Origin: Alkalimonas sp.
GTDB lineage: Bacteria; Pseudomonadota; Gammaproteobacteria; Enterobacterales; Alteromonadaceae
Direction: 5' to 3'
Length of the DNA: 20,666 nucleotides
Assembly (NCBI GenBank): GCA_022565655.1
Contig: JAIUMG010000015.1
Span: forward strand, 1 to 20,666
Both the position numbers and the translations under genes were made by a program. The notes beneath the pieces are model-generated. The model saw only the letters and a program-made list of their open reading frames with translations. It ran no database searches and had not been told where the DNA came from. How positions within the stretch are numbered: the stretch's first letter is position 1; the number at the start of each line of letters is the position of its first letter. Below, piece after piece: positions 1 through 7,309 of this stretch.

Positions 1-365
1 ACCTGAGCGCCAATAGTGAGCTGCATGCTTTCCGCATAAGCTAAAGCTACCGCAAAGGTACCGGCACTGGCTGAACCATAGTGAGCAGCAAAGCTGGCAC
101 TATCTGCCGATGACAAGCGAACCAGGCTGCGCAATACTGGGTAGAGTAGCAGTGGAAAAAGCGCGCCAATCAGAATGACACTGCCAAGTTCAGGGATCAA
201 CTGCAGGTTAAGGTTGCCGTGCAAGGCCATGCCACCTTTTAAACCTATGGTCAGCATCAACAATAAGCTGAGGATATCGTAGGCCGCTTTGGGGATAGTC
301 AGGTCAGATCGAAGCAGACCGGCAATCAAGCCAAGTACAAAAAACATCACGACTATATCAGGCAT
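1..365 (-). CDS. SbtA-like sodium-dependent bicarbonate permease, partial (C-terminus beyond window)
   Basis: The first 121 codons of a membrane protein run off the left edge of the window. I read it by translating the complement, starting at the ATG at 365-363, which has a GAGG Shine-Dalgarno about 7 bases upstream. The protein is very hydrophobic from residue 3 on. It has the layout of the SbtA / DUF897 family: a first membrane helix, then the IPKAAY segment (24-29), a second helix ending in GLKGG (41-45), and AAHYGSASAGT (93-103). The matching motifs in cyanobacterial SbtA are IPDAIY, GLSGG and GAVSGST. SbtA proteins import bicarbonate with Na+ across the inner membrane. Non-photosynthetic members are mostly uncharacterised, so the substrate here is inferred. 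It follows the CDF-like gene on the same strand by 122 bases and seems to have its own promoter. Family assignment is fairly sure; function is moderate. Confidence 0.75.
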   Translation of the reverse strand, partial: MPDIVVMFFVLGLIAGLLRSDLTIPKAAYDILSLLLMLTIGLKGGMALHGNLNLQLIPELGSVILIGALFPLLLYPVLRSLVRLSSADSASFAAHYGSASAGTFAVALAYAESMQLTIGAQ

Positions 366-400
366 GGCTTATCCTCGATAGCAAAAAGCAAAACCTGCGC

Positions 401-429
401 ATTGTATACCTCGTTGAGCAGAAAGTGAA
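401..429 (-). promoter_or_regulatory. candidate sigma-70 promoter of the SbtA-like gene
   Basis: On the minus strand TTCACT (429-424, 4 of 6 to the -35 consensus) and TACAAT (406-401, 5 of 6 to the -10 consensus) are 17 bases apart. They lie about 35 bases upstream of the permease ATG, so the gene can be transcribed separately from the CDF-like gene before it. Found by eye only. Confidence 0.4.
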
Positions 430-472
430 ATATAAGCGTTAAGAGCAGACCAGCAGTGATGTTAAGGAGAAT

Positions 473-503
473 GCAACGACTCTTTTGTTAAGCGAGTCGT
501 TGC
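473..503. terminator. 10-bp perfect hairpin spanning the end of the CDF-like gene (terminator-like, no U-tract)
   Basis: GCAACGACTC (473-482) and GAGTCGTTGC (494-503) form a perfect 10-bp stem with an 11-base loop. The loop holds the TAA stop codon (490-488) of the minus-strand CDF-like gene. No run of T follows on either strand, so this is not a classic intrinsic terminator. It may protect the mRNA 3' end or weaken read-through into the SbtA-like gene. Confidence 0.4.
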
Positions 504-1387
504 TGGCTATGACTGGGTTTGCAGTAAAAGTCCAGCCAGATCACCGGCTCCAGTGGCAATTGTGCCAATTGACGCTCCAGTTGCTTTTGTACCCCTTGCA
601 TTTGTTCGGCCCGCTCAATACCGATGCGTACTTCCAACAGCAGGTAGCTACCGCTTTTGGCCATCTTGCACTGGCGGTGTGAAATACCTAAGCTTTCCAG
701 CTCACGGTACACCTGCTTGCGTAGCTCCGCCGAGGGGCTGACCATCAAGAGCTCATTGACGGCATTTTTCAGCATCTTCAATGGTACCTGTATAAAGTAG
801 CCAGAGACCAGGATCACCAACACTGGGTCAGCATACAAAGCCCAATGCGCCATAGCCGTGAATTGCATGGACCAGGTCAGCACAAAACCAAGCAATACCG
901 CCAGGCTAAGGACTCCATCCATCCACCACTGGTTCTGCTCAGCTTCGACCAGCACCGATTGCAGGCTAGTATTGGCTTTACGCAGCCGCCACCAGATAAA
1001 GAAACACAGTAGCACACTTAACAGTGCAAAGAATATTGCTTTGCCAGCAGCCACTTCCCGGCCGCCATGCAGGATGGCCATTACGGCAGCGCCGAACGAC
1101 ACCAGGCACACCAGCAGAATGACCAAGCCTTTTACGGCAATTGCCAAAGGCTCGGCTGGCAAGCGGCCAAAGTTAAAGCGGCTGTCGGCCGGTGATGTCG
1201 CCACCTTTAACGCCAGTAAGGACAGCAGCGACAGACCTAAACTAACCAGAGAGTAACTGCCATCAAAGACGATGGCCATTGAATGGGCCCACAGCCCCCA
1301 GCCAATGCCTACCAGTGCAAAGAAACCGGCTCCGGCTGCAGAAAATTTTAGAATCGATGACTCCGAACGGATGTTCAGCGACAACAT
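488..1387 (-). CDS. Cation-diffusion-facilitator-family membrane protein, atypical (COG3965-like)
   Basis: A 299-residue protein with a hydrophobic half (about 15-205, roughly six membrane segments) followed by a soluble domain of about 90 residues, as in CDF transporters, which export divalent metals by proton exchange. It starts at the ATG at 1387 behind a GAGG site. Family landmarks are present but altered. The helix-2 region reads FDGSYSLVSLGLS (41-53), so D42 matches the first Asp of the usual DxxxD metal site, but the second position is S46. Helix 5 has QWWMD in place of HxxxD. The HGKAE segment is GRLPAE. The same FDGxYS pattern is, from memory, typical of the poorly characterised COG3965 group. 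The divergent LysR gene is a likely regulator. Fold assignment is good; metal export is doubtful. Confidence 0.7.
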   Translation of the reverse strand: MLSLNIRSESSILKFSAAGAGFFALVGIGWGLWAHSMAIVFDGSYSLVSLGLSLLSLLALKVATSPADSRFNFGRLPAEPLAIAVKGLVILLVCLVSFGAAVMAILHGGREVAAGKAIFFALLSVLLCFFIWWRLRKANTSLQSVLVEAEQNQWWMDGVLSLAVLLGFVLTWSMQFTAMAHWALYADPVLVILVSGYFIQVPLKMLKNAVNELLMVSPSAELRKQVYRELESLGISHRQCKMAKSGSYLLLEVRIGIERAEQMQGVQKQLERQLAQLPLEPVIWLDFYCKPSHSQQRLA

Positions 1388-1413
1388 AACAACCTCGATT
1401 TATGGTAAAAAAG

Positions 1414-1430
1414 TGACAATTTATTCGTCA
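1414..1430. promoter_or_regulatory. dyad TGAC-N9-GTCA, possible LysR-type operator
   Basis: A 17-bp interrupted palindrome lies in the 168-bp divergent region between the CDF-like gene and the LysR gene, 27 bp upstream of the CDF-like start. LysR-type regulators usually bind such interrupted dyads between themselves and their divergent target. Binding is inference. Confidence 0.3.
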
Positions 1431-1436
1431 GTGTGT

Positions 1437-1453
1437 TTCACGTGTATCATGAA
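1437..1453. promoter_or_regulatory. dyad TTCA-N9-TGAA, possible LysR-type operator
   Basis: A second 17-bp dyad lies 6 bp from the first one, just upstream of the candidate -35 box of the LysR gene. With one mismatch it extends to GTTTCA / TGAAGC. Position and spacing suit a LysR autoregulatory site; this is inference. Confidence 0.35.
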
Positions 1454-1460
1454 GCAATTC

Positions 1461-1489
1461 TTGCCGAACTGCTTTGATGGCGCTATTCT
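1461..1489 (+). promoter_or_regulatory. candidate sigma-70 promoter of the LysR gene
   Basis: TTGCCG (1461-1466) and TATTCT (1484-1489) each match consensus at 4 of 6 positions and are 17 bases apart. Transcription would begin near 1496, leaving a leader of about 60 bases before the ATG at 1556. That agrees with choosing 1556, not 1490, as the start. Confidence 0.35.
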
Positions 1490-1518
1490 ATGGGAGGTAA
1501 AACGATAGCAGATAATCG

Positions 1519-1544
1519 CCAGCCGACGAGTTTTTCGTCGCTGG
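1519..1544 (+). promoter_or_regulatory. leader hairpin directly before the LysR ribosome-binding site
   Basis: CCAGCCGACGA (1519-1529) pairs with TCGTCGCTGG (1535-1544) with a single bulged C and a short GTTTT loop. The stem ends two bases before the AGAGG Shine-Dalgarno (1546-1550). It could set the translation level of the regulator. Confidence 0.4.
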
Positions 1545-1555
1545 TAGAGGTGGTG

Positions 1556-2437
1556 ATGAAAGTTATTCAAGCTGAAGTCTTTCTAGTGGTGCTGGAAGAG
1601 GGCTCGGTGGCAGCGGCTGCTAGACAGTTGGGCCGTAGTCGCACCACCATTAGCAGTGTACTCAGTAGCTTTGAAGATGAGTTGGCCGTGACTTTGTTTG
1701 AACGCTCCGGCAATGAGCTAGCGGCGACTCCAATTGCCTGGGCCATTAAGCCCGATTGCATCCGATTGCTGCAATCGGCCCGTCAAATTGAGCAACGTTG
1801 TCAGCAGCAACGCAGTGGCATTGAATCTACCTTACGGATAGCCCGCGATGATGCACTGCCTGAACGTTTCTGGCGTGAGACCATGACGGCGCTGAAACAG
1901 CAGTTTCCACTGACCGGAATTTCGGTTTATCTGGCACCGCCGCAGGAGCTTCCCGAGTTGGTTGATTGGCAATCGGTCGATCTGGCCTTTGGTCTGGCGC
2001 AGCAAAATGAGCCGCATGAAAGTCTGCAGTTTCGGCCATTGGGGGGGCTTAGAGTGATGATGGTGACCTGCCCTGAGCACGCGCTTTGTCGTTTGCCCAT
2101 GGTGCATGATGATGATCTGCAACAGCACACCCAGGTGACCACCGCCTATTTGCAGGATGACTTATTGGTACCGCAATTATCGGGTGCATCCAATTACCTG
2201 GCGCTGACCCAATTTGAACTTATTCGCGATGCGGTCATCAGTGGTGCTGGCTGGTCGCGCTTGCCTCAGCCGGTCATTATGGAGCAGCTAAAAGCCGAGC
2301 AGCTGCGGGTGCTCAAGCATCCAGGGGCGTTGAACTGGCAGTCTTATCAATTAATCTGTGAGCAGGGTTATACCATGGGGCGGGTTGCCAGCTGGCTAGA
2401 GCAGCAGGTTGTCAGTTATCTGACCCAGTTTGGTTAG
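1556..2437 (+). CDS. LysR-family transcriptional regulator
   Basis: A 293-residue regulator with the standard LysR layout: an N-terminal winged helix-turn-helix (about residues 3-60, with EEGSVAAAARQLGRSRTTISSV at 14-35 and LFER at 47-50), then a periplasmic-binding-protein-like sensor domain (about 85-290). I start it at the ATG at 1556. This has an AGAGG site five bases upstream and puts 15 residues before the GS of the helix-turn-helix, as is usual in the family. An upstream in-frame ATG at 1490 would add 22 residues that look unlike LysR sequence and would overlap the likely promoter. The end of the DNA-binding domain (LAATPIAWAI) departs from the usual LTxAG pattern. The gene is divergent from the CDF-like gene, its most likely target. 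The inducer is unknown. Confidence 0.85.
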   Translation: MKVIQAEVFLVVLEEGSVAAAARQLGRSRTTISSVLSSFEDELAVTLFERSGNELAATPIAWAIKPDCIRLLQSARQIEQRCQQQRSGIESTLRIARDDALPERFWRETMTALKQQFPLTGISVYLAPPQELPELVDWQSVDLAFGLAQQNEPHESLQFRPLGGLRVMMVTCPEHALCRLPMVHDDDLQQHTQVTTAYLQDDLLVPQLSGASNYLALTQFELIRDAVISGAGWSRLPQPVIMEQLKAEQLRVLKHPGALNWQSYQLICEQGYTMGRVASWLEQQVVSYLTQFG

Positions 2438-2550
2438 CAATAAGGTTTCCCCCGCTCGACCTTTCGCGGTAAAATGCAGCAAAATTTTTATGTATCGCAG
2501 TGGATCCAGGGATCTTTTGCATCTTTTGCTATTGTTACCAAGAGTATTGA

Positions 2551-4137
2551 ATGAGCAATCAACAGCTACAGCACGAAATTAACAGTCGCCGTACCTTCGC
2601 TATTATCAGTCACCCCGATGCCGGTAAAACCACCATTACTGAAAAGGTACTATTGTTTGGTGAGCTGATCCAAAAAGCAGGGACCGTCAAAGGGAAAAAG
2701 TCAGGGCAATATGCAGCCTCGGATTGGATGGAGATGGAAAAAGAGCGGGGCATCTCGGTGACCACCTCGGTGATGCAGTTTCCTTACAATGACTGCCTGG
2801 TCAACCTGCTGGATACTCCTGGCCACGAAGATTTCTCAGAAGATACCTATCGCACCTTAACGGCGGTTGACTCCTGCTTAATGGTGATTGATGCCGCCAA
2901 AGGGGTGGAAGAGCGTACCATCAAGCTGATGGAAGTCACCCGATTGCGTGATACCCCTATTCTAACCTTTATGAACAAAATGGATCGCGATATTCGTGAT
3001 CCTATTGATTTGCTGGATGAAGTGGAAAGCGTGCTGAATATCGCCTGCGCGCCAATCACTTGGCCGATTGGTTGCGGCAAAGAGTTTAAGGGTGTGTATC
3101 ATTTGCAACGAGATGAAATCATTTTGTACAAGTCAGGTATGGGTCATACCATTCAGGATCTGCAAGTGATCAAGGGCTTGCACAACCCTGAGCTGGATGC
3201 TCGCATTGGTTCTTTAGCCGATGAGCTGCGCGAGGAGCTTGAGTTGGTGCAAGGGGCCAGCCACGAGTTTGATCAGGAGCTATTTTTGCAAGGTAAGTTA
3301 ACCCCGGTATTTTTCGGTACTGCGTTAGGTAACTTTGGTGTTGACCATATGCTGGATGGCTTAACAGCCTGGGCACCAACCCCACAACCGCGTGATACCA
3401 ACAGCCGAACGGTGCAACCAAATGAAGATGCTTTTACCGGCTTTGTGTTTAAGATTCAGGCGAACATGGATCCAAAGCATCGGGATCGGGTTGCTTTCTT
3501 ACGCATTTGCTCTGGCAAGTATGAAAAAGGCATGAAAATGCGCCATGTCAGGATTGGCAAAGACGTGCAGATTTCCCATGCTTTGACTTTTGTTGCCGGT
3601 GATCGTGAGCATGTTGAGGCCGCCTGGCCAGGTGATATTATTGGCCTGCACAATCACGGCACCATTAAAATTGGCGATACTTTTACCGTTGGCGAAGATA
3701 TGCAGTTTAGTGGTATCCCTAACTTTGCCCCTGAACTGTTTCGCCGGATCCGCTTGCGCGATCCGTTGAAGCAAAAACAGTTGTTGAAAGGCTTGGTGCA
3801 GCTATCGGAAGAAGGTGCTGTGCAGGTATTTCGACCCATTGACAGCAACGATTTGATTGTTGGAGCCGTCGGTATACTGCAGTTTGATGTGGTGGTGCAC
3901 CGTCTGAAATCTGAGTATAACGTGGATGCGATGTATGAAAGTGTGAATGTTTCGACGGCACGCTGGGTATACAGTGATGACAGTAAAGCCATGGCTGAAT
4001 TTAAGAAAAAAGCCAGTCAGAATCTGGCGCTGGATGGCGGTGATAACCTGACCTATATCGCCCCGACCATGGTGAACCTGAATTTATCGATGGAACGCTA
4101 CCCGAAGATCCAGTTTATGAAAACCCGTGAACATTAA
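2551..4137 (+). CDS. prfC: Peptide chain release factor 3 (RF3)
   Basis: A translational GTPase of 528 residues, the usual RF3 length (E. coli 529). RF3 uses GTP to strip RF1 and RF2 from the ribosome after termination and supports post-peptidyl-transfer quality control. The GTPase motifs are intact: SHPDAGKTT (G1, 20-28), RGISVTTSV (G2 region, 66-74), DTPGHEDFSEDTYRTL (G3, 88-103) and NKMD (G4, 142-145). The RF3-typical GQYAASDWMEMEKERGIS stretch precedes G2. Domains II and III follow to the end. It starts at the ATG at 2551 behind an AAGAG site. The gene begins a plus-strand run with argS 12 bases downstream. In E. coli prfC also lies in the chromosomal neighbourhood of yjjV, ytjB, serB and radA, all found further along here. 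Confidence 0.97.
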   Translation: MSNQQLQHEINSRRTFAIISHPDAGKTTITEKVLLFGELIQKAGTVKGKKSGQYAASDWMEMEKERGISVTTSVMQFPYNDCLVNLLDTPGHEDFSEDTYRTLTAVDSCLMVIDAAKGVEERTIKLMEVTRLRDTPILTFMNKMDRDIRDPIDLLDEVESVLNIACAPITWPIGCGKEFKGVYHLQRDEIILYKSGMGHTIQDLQVIKGLHNPELDARIGSLADELREELELVQGASHEFDQELFLQGKLTPVFFGTALGNFGVDHMLDGLTAWAPTPQPRDTNSRTVQPNEDAFTGFVFKIQANMDPKHRDRVAFLRICSGKYEKGMKMRHVRIGKDVQISHALTFVAGDREHVEAAWPGDIIGLHNHGTIKIGDTFTVGEDMQFSGIPNFAPELFRRIRLRDPLKQKQLLKGLVQLSEEGAVQVFRPIDSNDLIVGAVGILQFDVVVHRLKSEYNVDAMYESVNVSTARWVYSDDSKAMAEFKKKASQNLALDGGDNLTYIAPTMVNLNLSMERYPKIQFMKTREH

Positions 4138-4149
4138 CAGGCTGAGCGC

Positions 4150-5889
4150 ATGAATATTAAGCAATTATTGACCCAAAAAACTCAGGCTGCTTTTGCGGTT
4201 CTGGGTGTCCCTGCAGAGACCAACCCGGCCGTCACGGTGAGTACCCGGCCGGAATTTGGTGACTATCAGATCAATGGTGCCATGAGCGCCGCTAAGCAAC
4301 TAAAAACCAACCCGCGCCAGTTGGCACAGCAGCTGGTTGATGCACTGGATCTGCAAGCCATCGCCGATAAGGTTGAGATTGCCGGGCCGGGCTTTATCAA
4401 TGTGACGCTTAAAGCCAACTGGCTGGCCTCACAGTTAAGCCAGGCTGCACAAGATCCCAAGCTTGGGGTCAGCCAGAATGACCAGCCACAAACCGTAGTG
4501 GTGGACTACTCAGCGCCAAATCTGGCGAAAGAAATGCACGTTGGTCATTTGCGCTCCACCATTATTGGTGATGCCGTGGTGCGCTGCCTGGAGTTCTGGG
4601 GTGATCGGGTGATCCGTCAGAACCACATGGGGGATTGGGGCACTCAGTTTGGTATGTTGATCGCTCACCTGGAAGATCAGCTGGCGGCTGGCATAGATTT
4701 AGAGCAGGTGGCGCTGGCTGACTTAGAAAACTTTTACCGCGAAGCGAAAAAACGCTTTGATGATGAAGATGGTTTTGCCGACAAATCCCGTGATTATGTG
4801 GTGAAACTGCAAAGTGGTGATGCGCATTGCCAGAAACTGTGGCAGTTGTTTATCGATACCTCGATTAAACACAGTGACGACGTCTACCAGAAGCTTAATG
4901 TTACCCTGACGCACGATGACATCAAACCAGAAAGTGCCTACAACCCCATGCTACAAGGTATTGTTGAACAGCTGAAAGCGACTGGCCTGGCGGTGGAAGA
5001 TCAGGGCGCTTTGGTGGTGTTTTTGCAAGAGCTGGCCGATAAAGAAGGCAAGCCATCGCCATTCATTATTCAAAAAACGGGCGGTGGATTTCTGTATGCC
5101 ACCACCGACTTAGCCGCTTGTCAGTACCGCAGTCATCAGTTAAAAGCTGATCGCATTATTATATTTACCGATGCCCGTCAGGGCCTGCACTTTAAACAGG
5201 TGGAACTGACCGCACGCAAGGCAGGCTTGTTGCGTGATGCCACAGCGTACGATCATTGCCCCTTTGGTACCATGATGGGCGAAGATGGCAAGCCCTTCAA
5301 AACCCGAACCGGAGGGACGGTTAAACTGACGGACTTGCTGGATGAGGCGGTGAGCCGGGCTGATGCTGTAGTGCGGGAAAAATCCAGTGGGCTTAGTGAA
5401 GCGGATATGCAGCTGGTGGCCCAGAAAGTAGGGATTGGTGCGGTGAAATTTGCTGATCTGTCGAAAAATCGCACCAGCGACTACATTTTCAGCTGGGATG
5501 CGATGCTCAGCTTTGAAGGGGCAACGGCACCCTATCTGCAATATGCTTACAGTCGGGTTCGGAGTATTGTGCGTAAAGCTGAATTGGCTGATGATTTTAG
5601 TGCAGCGATCCAGCTGCAACAGTCGCAAGAAAAACAATTGGCACTAAAAATACTGCGTTTTGAAGAAACCCTGCAGCTGGTGATTAAAGACGCTCAGCCT
5701 AATTTGTTGTGTAACTACCTGTATGAGCTGGCCAGTTTATTTATGAGCTTCTACGAAGCCTGTCCTATTTTAAAAGATGGTATTGAACCAGAGCTACGGG
5801 CCAGCCGTTTAATGCTTAGCATGGTTTCGGCCCGGATGTTGAAGCAGGGGTTGAACTTACTGGGTATTGAGGTAATGGAGCGGATGTGA
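4150..5889 (+). CDS. argS: Arginyl-tRNA synthetase
   Basis: A class Ia aminoacyl-tRNA synthetase of 579 residues (E. coli 577) that charges tRNA-Arg with arginine in the cytoplasm. It has the N-terminal Add-1 tRNA-recognition domain (about 1-100) and then the signature VDYSAPNLAKEMHVGHLRST (118-137), whose HVGH (130-133) is the class I HIGH motif. The catalytic core continues through GDWGTQFGML, and the helical anticodon-binding domain is C-terminal (about 450-579, with SYDY-like YLQYAYSRVRS). A canonical KMSKS loop is absent and GKPFKTRTGG stands in its place, which is normal for this enzyme family and not a defect. The gene lies 12 bases after prfC. Its stop codon overlaps the start of pdxH, so these genes are probably co-transcribed. 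Confidence 0.97.
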   Translation: MNIKQLLTQKTQAAFAVLGVPAETNPAVTVSTRPEFGDYQINGAMSAAKQLKTNPRQLAQQLVDALDLQAIADKVEIAGPGFINVTLKANWLASQLSQAAQDPKLGVSQNDQPQTVVVDYSAPNLAKEMHVGHLRSTIIGDAVVRCLEFWGDRVIRQNHMGDWGTQFGMLIAHLEDQLAAGIDLEQVALADLENFYREAKKRFDDEDGFADKSRDYVVKLQSGDAHCQKLWQLFIDTSIKHSDDVYQKLNVTLTHDDIKPESAYNPMLQGIVEQLKATGLAVEDQGALVVFLQELADKEGKPSPFIIQKTGGGFLYATTDLAACQYRSHQLKADRIIIFTDARQGLHFKQVELTARKAGLLRDATAYDHCPFGTMMGEDGKPFKTRTGGTVKLTDLLDEAVSRADAVVREKSSGLSEADMQLVAQKVGIGAVKFADLSKNRTSDYIFSWDAMLSFEGATAPYLQYAYSRVRSIVRKAELADDFSAAIQLQQSQEKQLALKILRFEETLQLVIKDAQPNLLCNYLYELASLFMSFYEACPILKDGIEPELRASRLMLSMVSARMLKQGLNLLGIEVMERM

Positions 5890-6527
5890 TGAAGATTGAT
5901 GCAATACGGCGTAATTACAGCAGAGATAAGCTGGATATTGATAAGCTACAGGCTGATCCTATCCTGCAGTTTGAGCGCTGGTTGCAAGATGCTGTTGAGG
6001 CCGAGTTACCGGACCCAACCGCGATGTGTGTGGCGACGGTCAATGCCGCCGGGCAGCCATCGCAGCGTCTGGTGTTGTTAAAAGATGTCAGCCCTGCTGG
6101 CTTTGTGTTTTACACCAACCTGGGTAGCCGTAAAGCAACCGAGCTGGCGGAAAATCCAAAAGTCAGTTTGCATTTTCCCTGGCATCCGCTGGAGCGACAG
6201 GTGATCGTGTATGGTACTGCAGAGCGAGTGCCAAGCAGTCAGGTGATGAAGTATTTCTTATCACGGCCAAAGGAAAGCCAGCTGGCCGCTTGGGCTTCCG
6301 AGCAGAGCCGGCCTATCTCCACTCGGCAAGCCTTGTTGCAAAAATTTGCTGAGGTGAAACATAAGTTCGCTCAGGGTGACATCAGCCTGCCGTCATTTTG
6401 GGGTGGTTTTCTGGTGAAGCCACAGCACATTGAATTCTGGCAGGGAGGCGAGCACCGGCTGCATGATCGCTTTATGTACTCAAAGCAGGATGACGGTCGT
6501 TGGTCGATTGACCGGCTATGTCCCTGA
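5889..6527 (+). CDS. pdxH: Pyridoxamine 5'-phosphate oxidase
   Basis: An FMN-dependent oxidase that converts pyridoxine or pyridoxamine 5'-phosphate to pyridoxal 5'-phosphate, the last step of vitamin B6 cofactor synthesis and salvage. The 212-residue protein carries the family signatures in order: QRLVLLKDV, FYTNLGSRKATEL, FPWHPLERQV (FMN and substrate region), SRPKESQLAAWASEQS, and the C-terminal SFWGGF...IEFWQGGEHRLHDRFMY...IDRLCP. The C-terminal RLHDR holds the Arg and His that contact substrate in the E. coli enzyme. I start it at the ATG at 5889, whose A is the last base of the argS TGA stop, with GGAG eight bases upstream. A GTG at 5886 would add one residue and cannot be excluded. The 3' end overlaps yjjV by 10 bases, suggesting translational coupling. 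Confidence 0.96.
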   Translation: MKIDAIRRNYSRDKLDIDKLQADPILQFERWLQDAVEAELPDPTAMCVATVNAAGQPSQRLVLLKDVSPAGFVFYTNLGSRKATELAENPKVSLHFPWHPLERQVIVYGTAERVPSSQVMKYFLSRPKESQLAAWASEQSRPISTRQALLQKFAEVKHKFAQGDISLPSFWGGFLVKPQHIEFWQGGEHRLHDRFMYSKQDDGRWSIDRLCP

Positions 6528-7309
6528 AACTGTTCGATAGTCATTGTCACCTGAATCTTCCAGAGCTTGCGGATAATATCACCCAGCATTGGCAGGATGC
6601 CAGGCAGGCTGGAGTTGCTGGCTTATTAATCCCCGCTGTTTGTCGCCAGCATTGGCCCATGTTGTTGCAGTTGCAGCAACAGCATGCTGAATGGCAGGTC
6701 GCGCTTGGTATTCATCCGTGGTGGGTCAGCCAGCATAGCCTTGGCGATGTTGGGGCACTCGGTGAACTCATGCAGCAGCAAGGCAGTGTGGTCTGCGCCA
6801 TTGGCGAAATTGGCCTTGATTTTTCGCTTTCCCCTGATAGCTTTGCGATTCAGCAGCAGTTGTTTGAAGCCCAACTGCAGCTTGCCATCCAGCTTGAGAA
6901 GCCAGTTATTTTGCACCATCGAAAATCACAGCCGCATTTATTGGCAGCAATGAAGCGCACAGGCTTTAAACAGGGTGGTATCTTGCATGCATTTTCAGGC
7001 AGCCCGGAACAAGGTCAGGCTTTTATTGATTTGGGGTTTAAGCTTGGCATAGGTGGCACTATTACGTATGAGCGGGCGGCGAAAACCAAGCGTGCTGTTC
7101 AGCAGCTGCCACTGGATGCATTTGTGCTGGAAACCGATGCACCGGCAATGCCATTGGCTGGTTTTCAAGGGCAAATGAATACCCCGGCGCAACTGGCACG
7201 GGTCTTTAAGCAGTTTTGTGATTTACGGCCAGAACCGAAAGCACAATTGGCGGAGCAGTTATGGAAAAATACCTTGGAGGTATTGCAGTTAAGGCTTGCG
7301 CACCCGTAA
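6518..7309 (+). CDS. yjjV: TatD-family metal-dependent hydrolase, YjjV type
   Basis: A TIM-barrel metallohydrolase of 263 residues of the TatD / Mg-dependent DNase family. The sequence tracks E. coli YjjV closely, for example GVGGTITYPRASKT there against GIGGTITYERAAKT here, and LLETDAPDMPLNGFQGQ against VLETDAPAMPLAGFQGQ. The metal ligands are visible: DSHCH (H9 and H11), E97 in GEIGLD, H133 in VILHH, H157 in LHAFSG and D207 in ETDAP. TatD proteins are 3'-5' exonucleases acting in DNA repair or RNA turnover. The physiological substrate of YjjV itself is not settled. Its start overlaps the end of pdxH by 10 bases. Its last 21 bases overlap the convergent ytjB gene, so there is no room for a separate terminator. 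Confidence 0.92.
   Translation: MSLKLFDSHCHLNLPELADNITQHWQDARQAGVAGLLIPAVCRQHWPMLLQLQQQHAEWQVALGIHPWWVSQHSLGDVGALGELMQQQGSVVCAIGEIGLDFSLSPDSFAIQQQLFEAQLQLAIQLEKPVILHHRKSQPHLLAAMKRTGFKQGGILHAFSGSPEQGQAFIDLGFKLGIGGTITYERAAKTKRAVQQLPLDAFVLETDAPAMPLAGFQGQMNTPAQLARVFKQFCDLRPEPKAQLAEQLWKNTLEVLQLRLAHP

Noticed and set aside
858..1256. A 132-residue plus-strand open frame opposite the CDF-like gene
   Set aside because: The minus-strand translation has clear membrane segments and family landmarks, while this frame has none.
5140..5637. A 165-residue open frame antisense to argS
   Set aside because: It is a by-product of argS codon use. Composition is unlike a real protein and it has no supporting signal.
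4150..5889. Missing KMSKS motif in ArgRS as a sign of a defective enzyme
   Set aside because: Many bacterial arginyl-tRNA synthetases, including E. coli, lack a canonical KMSKS, and the rest of the protein is intact and full length.
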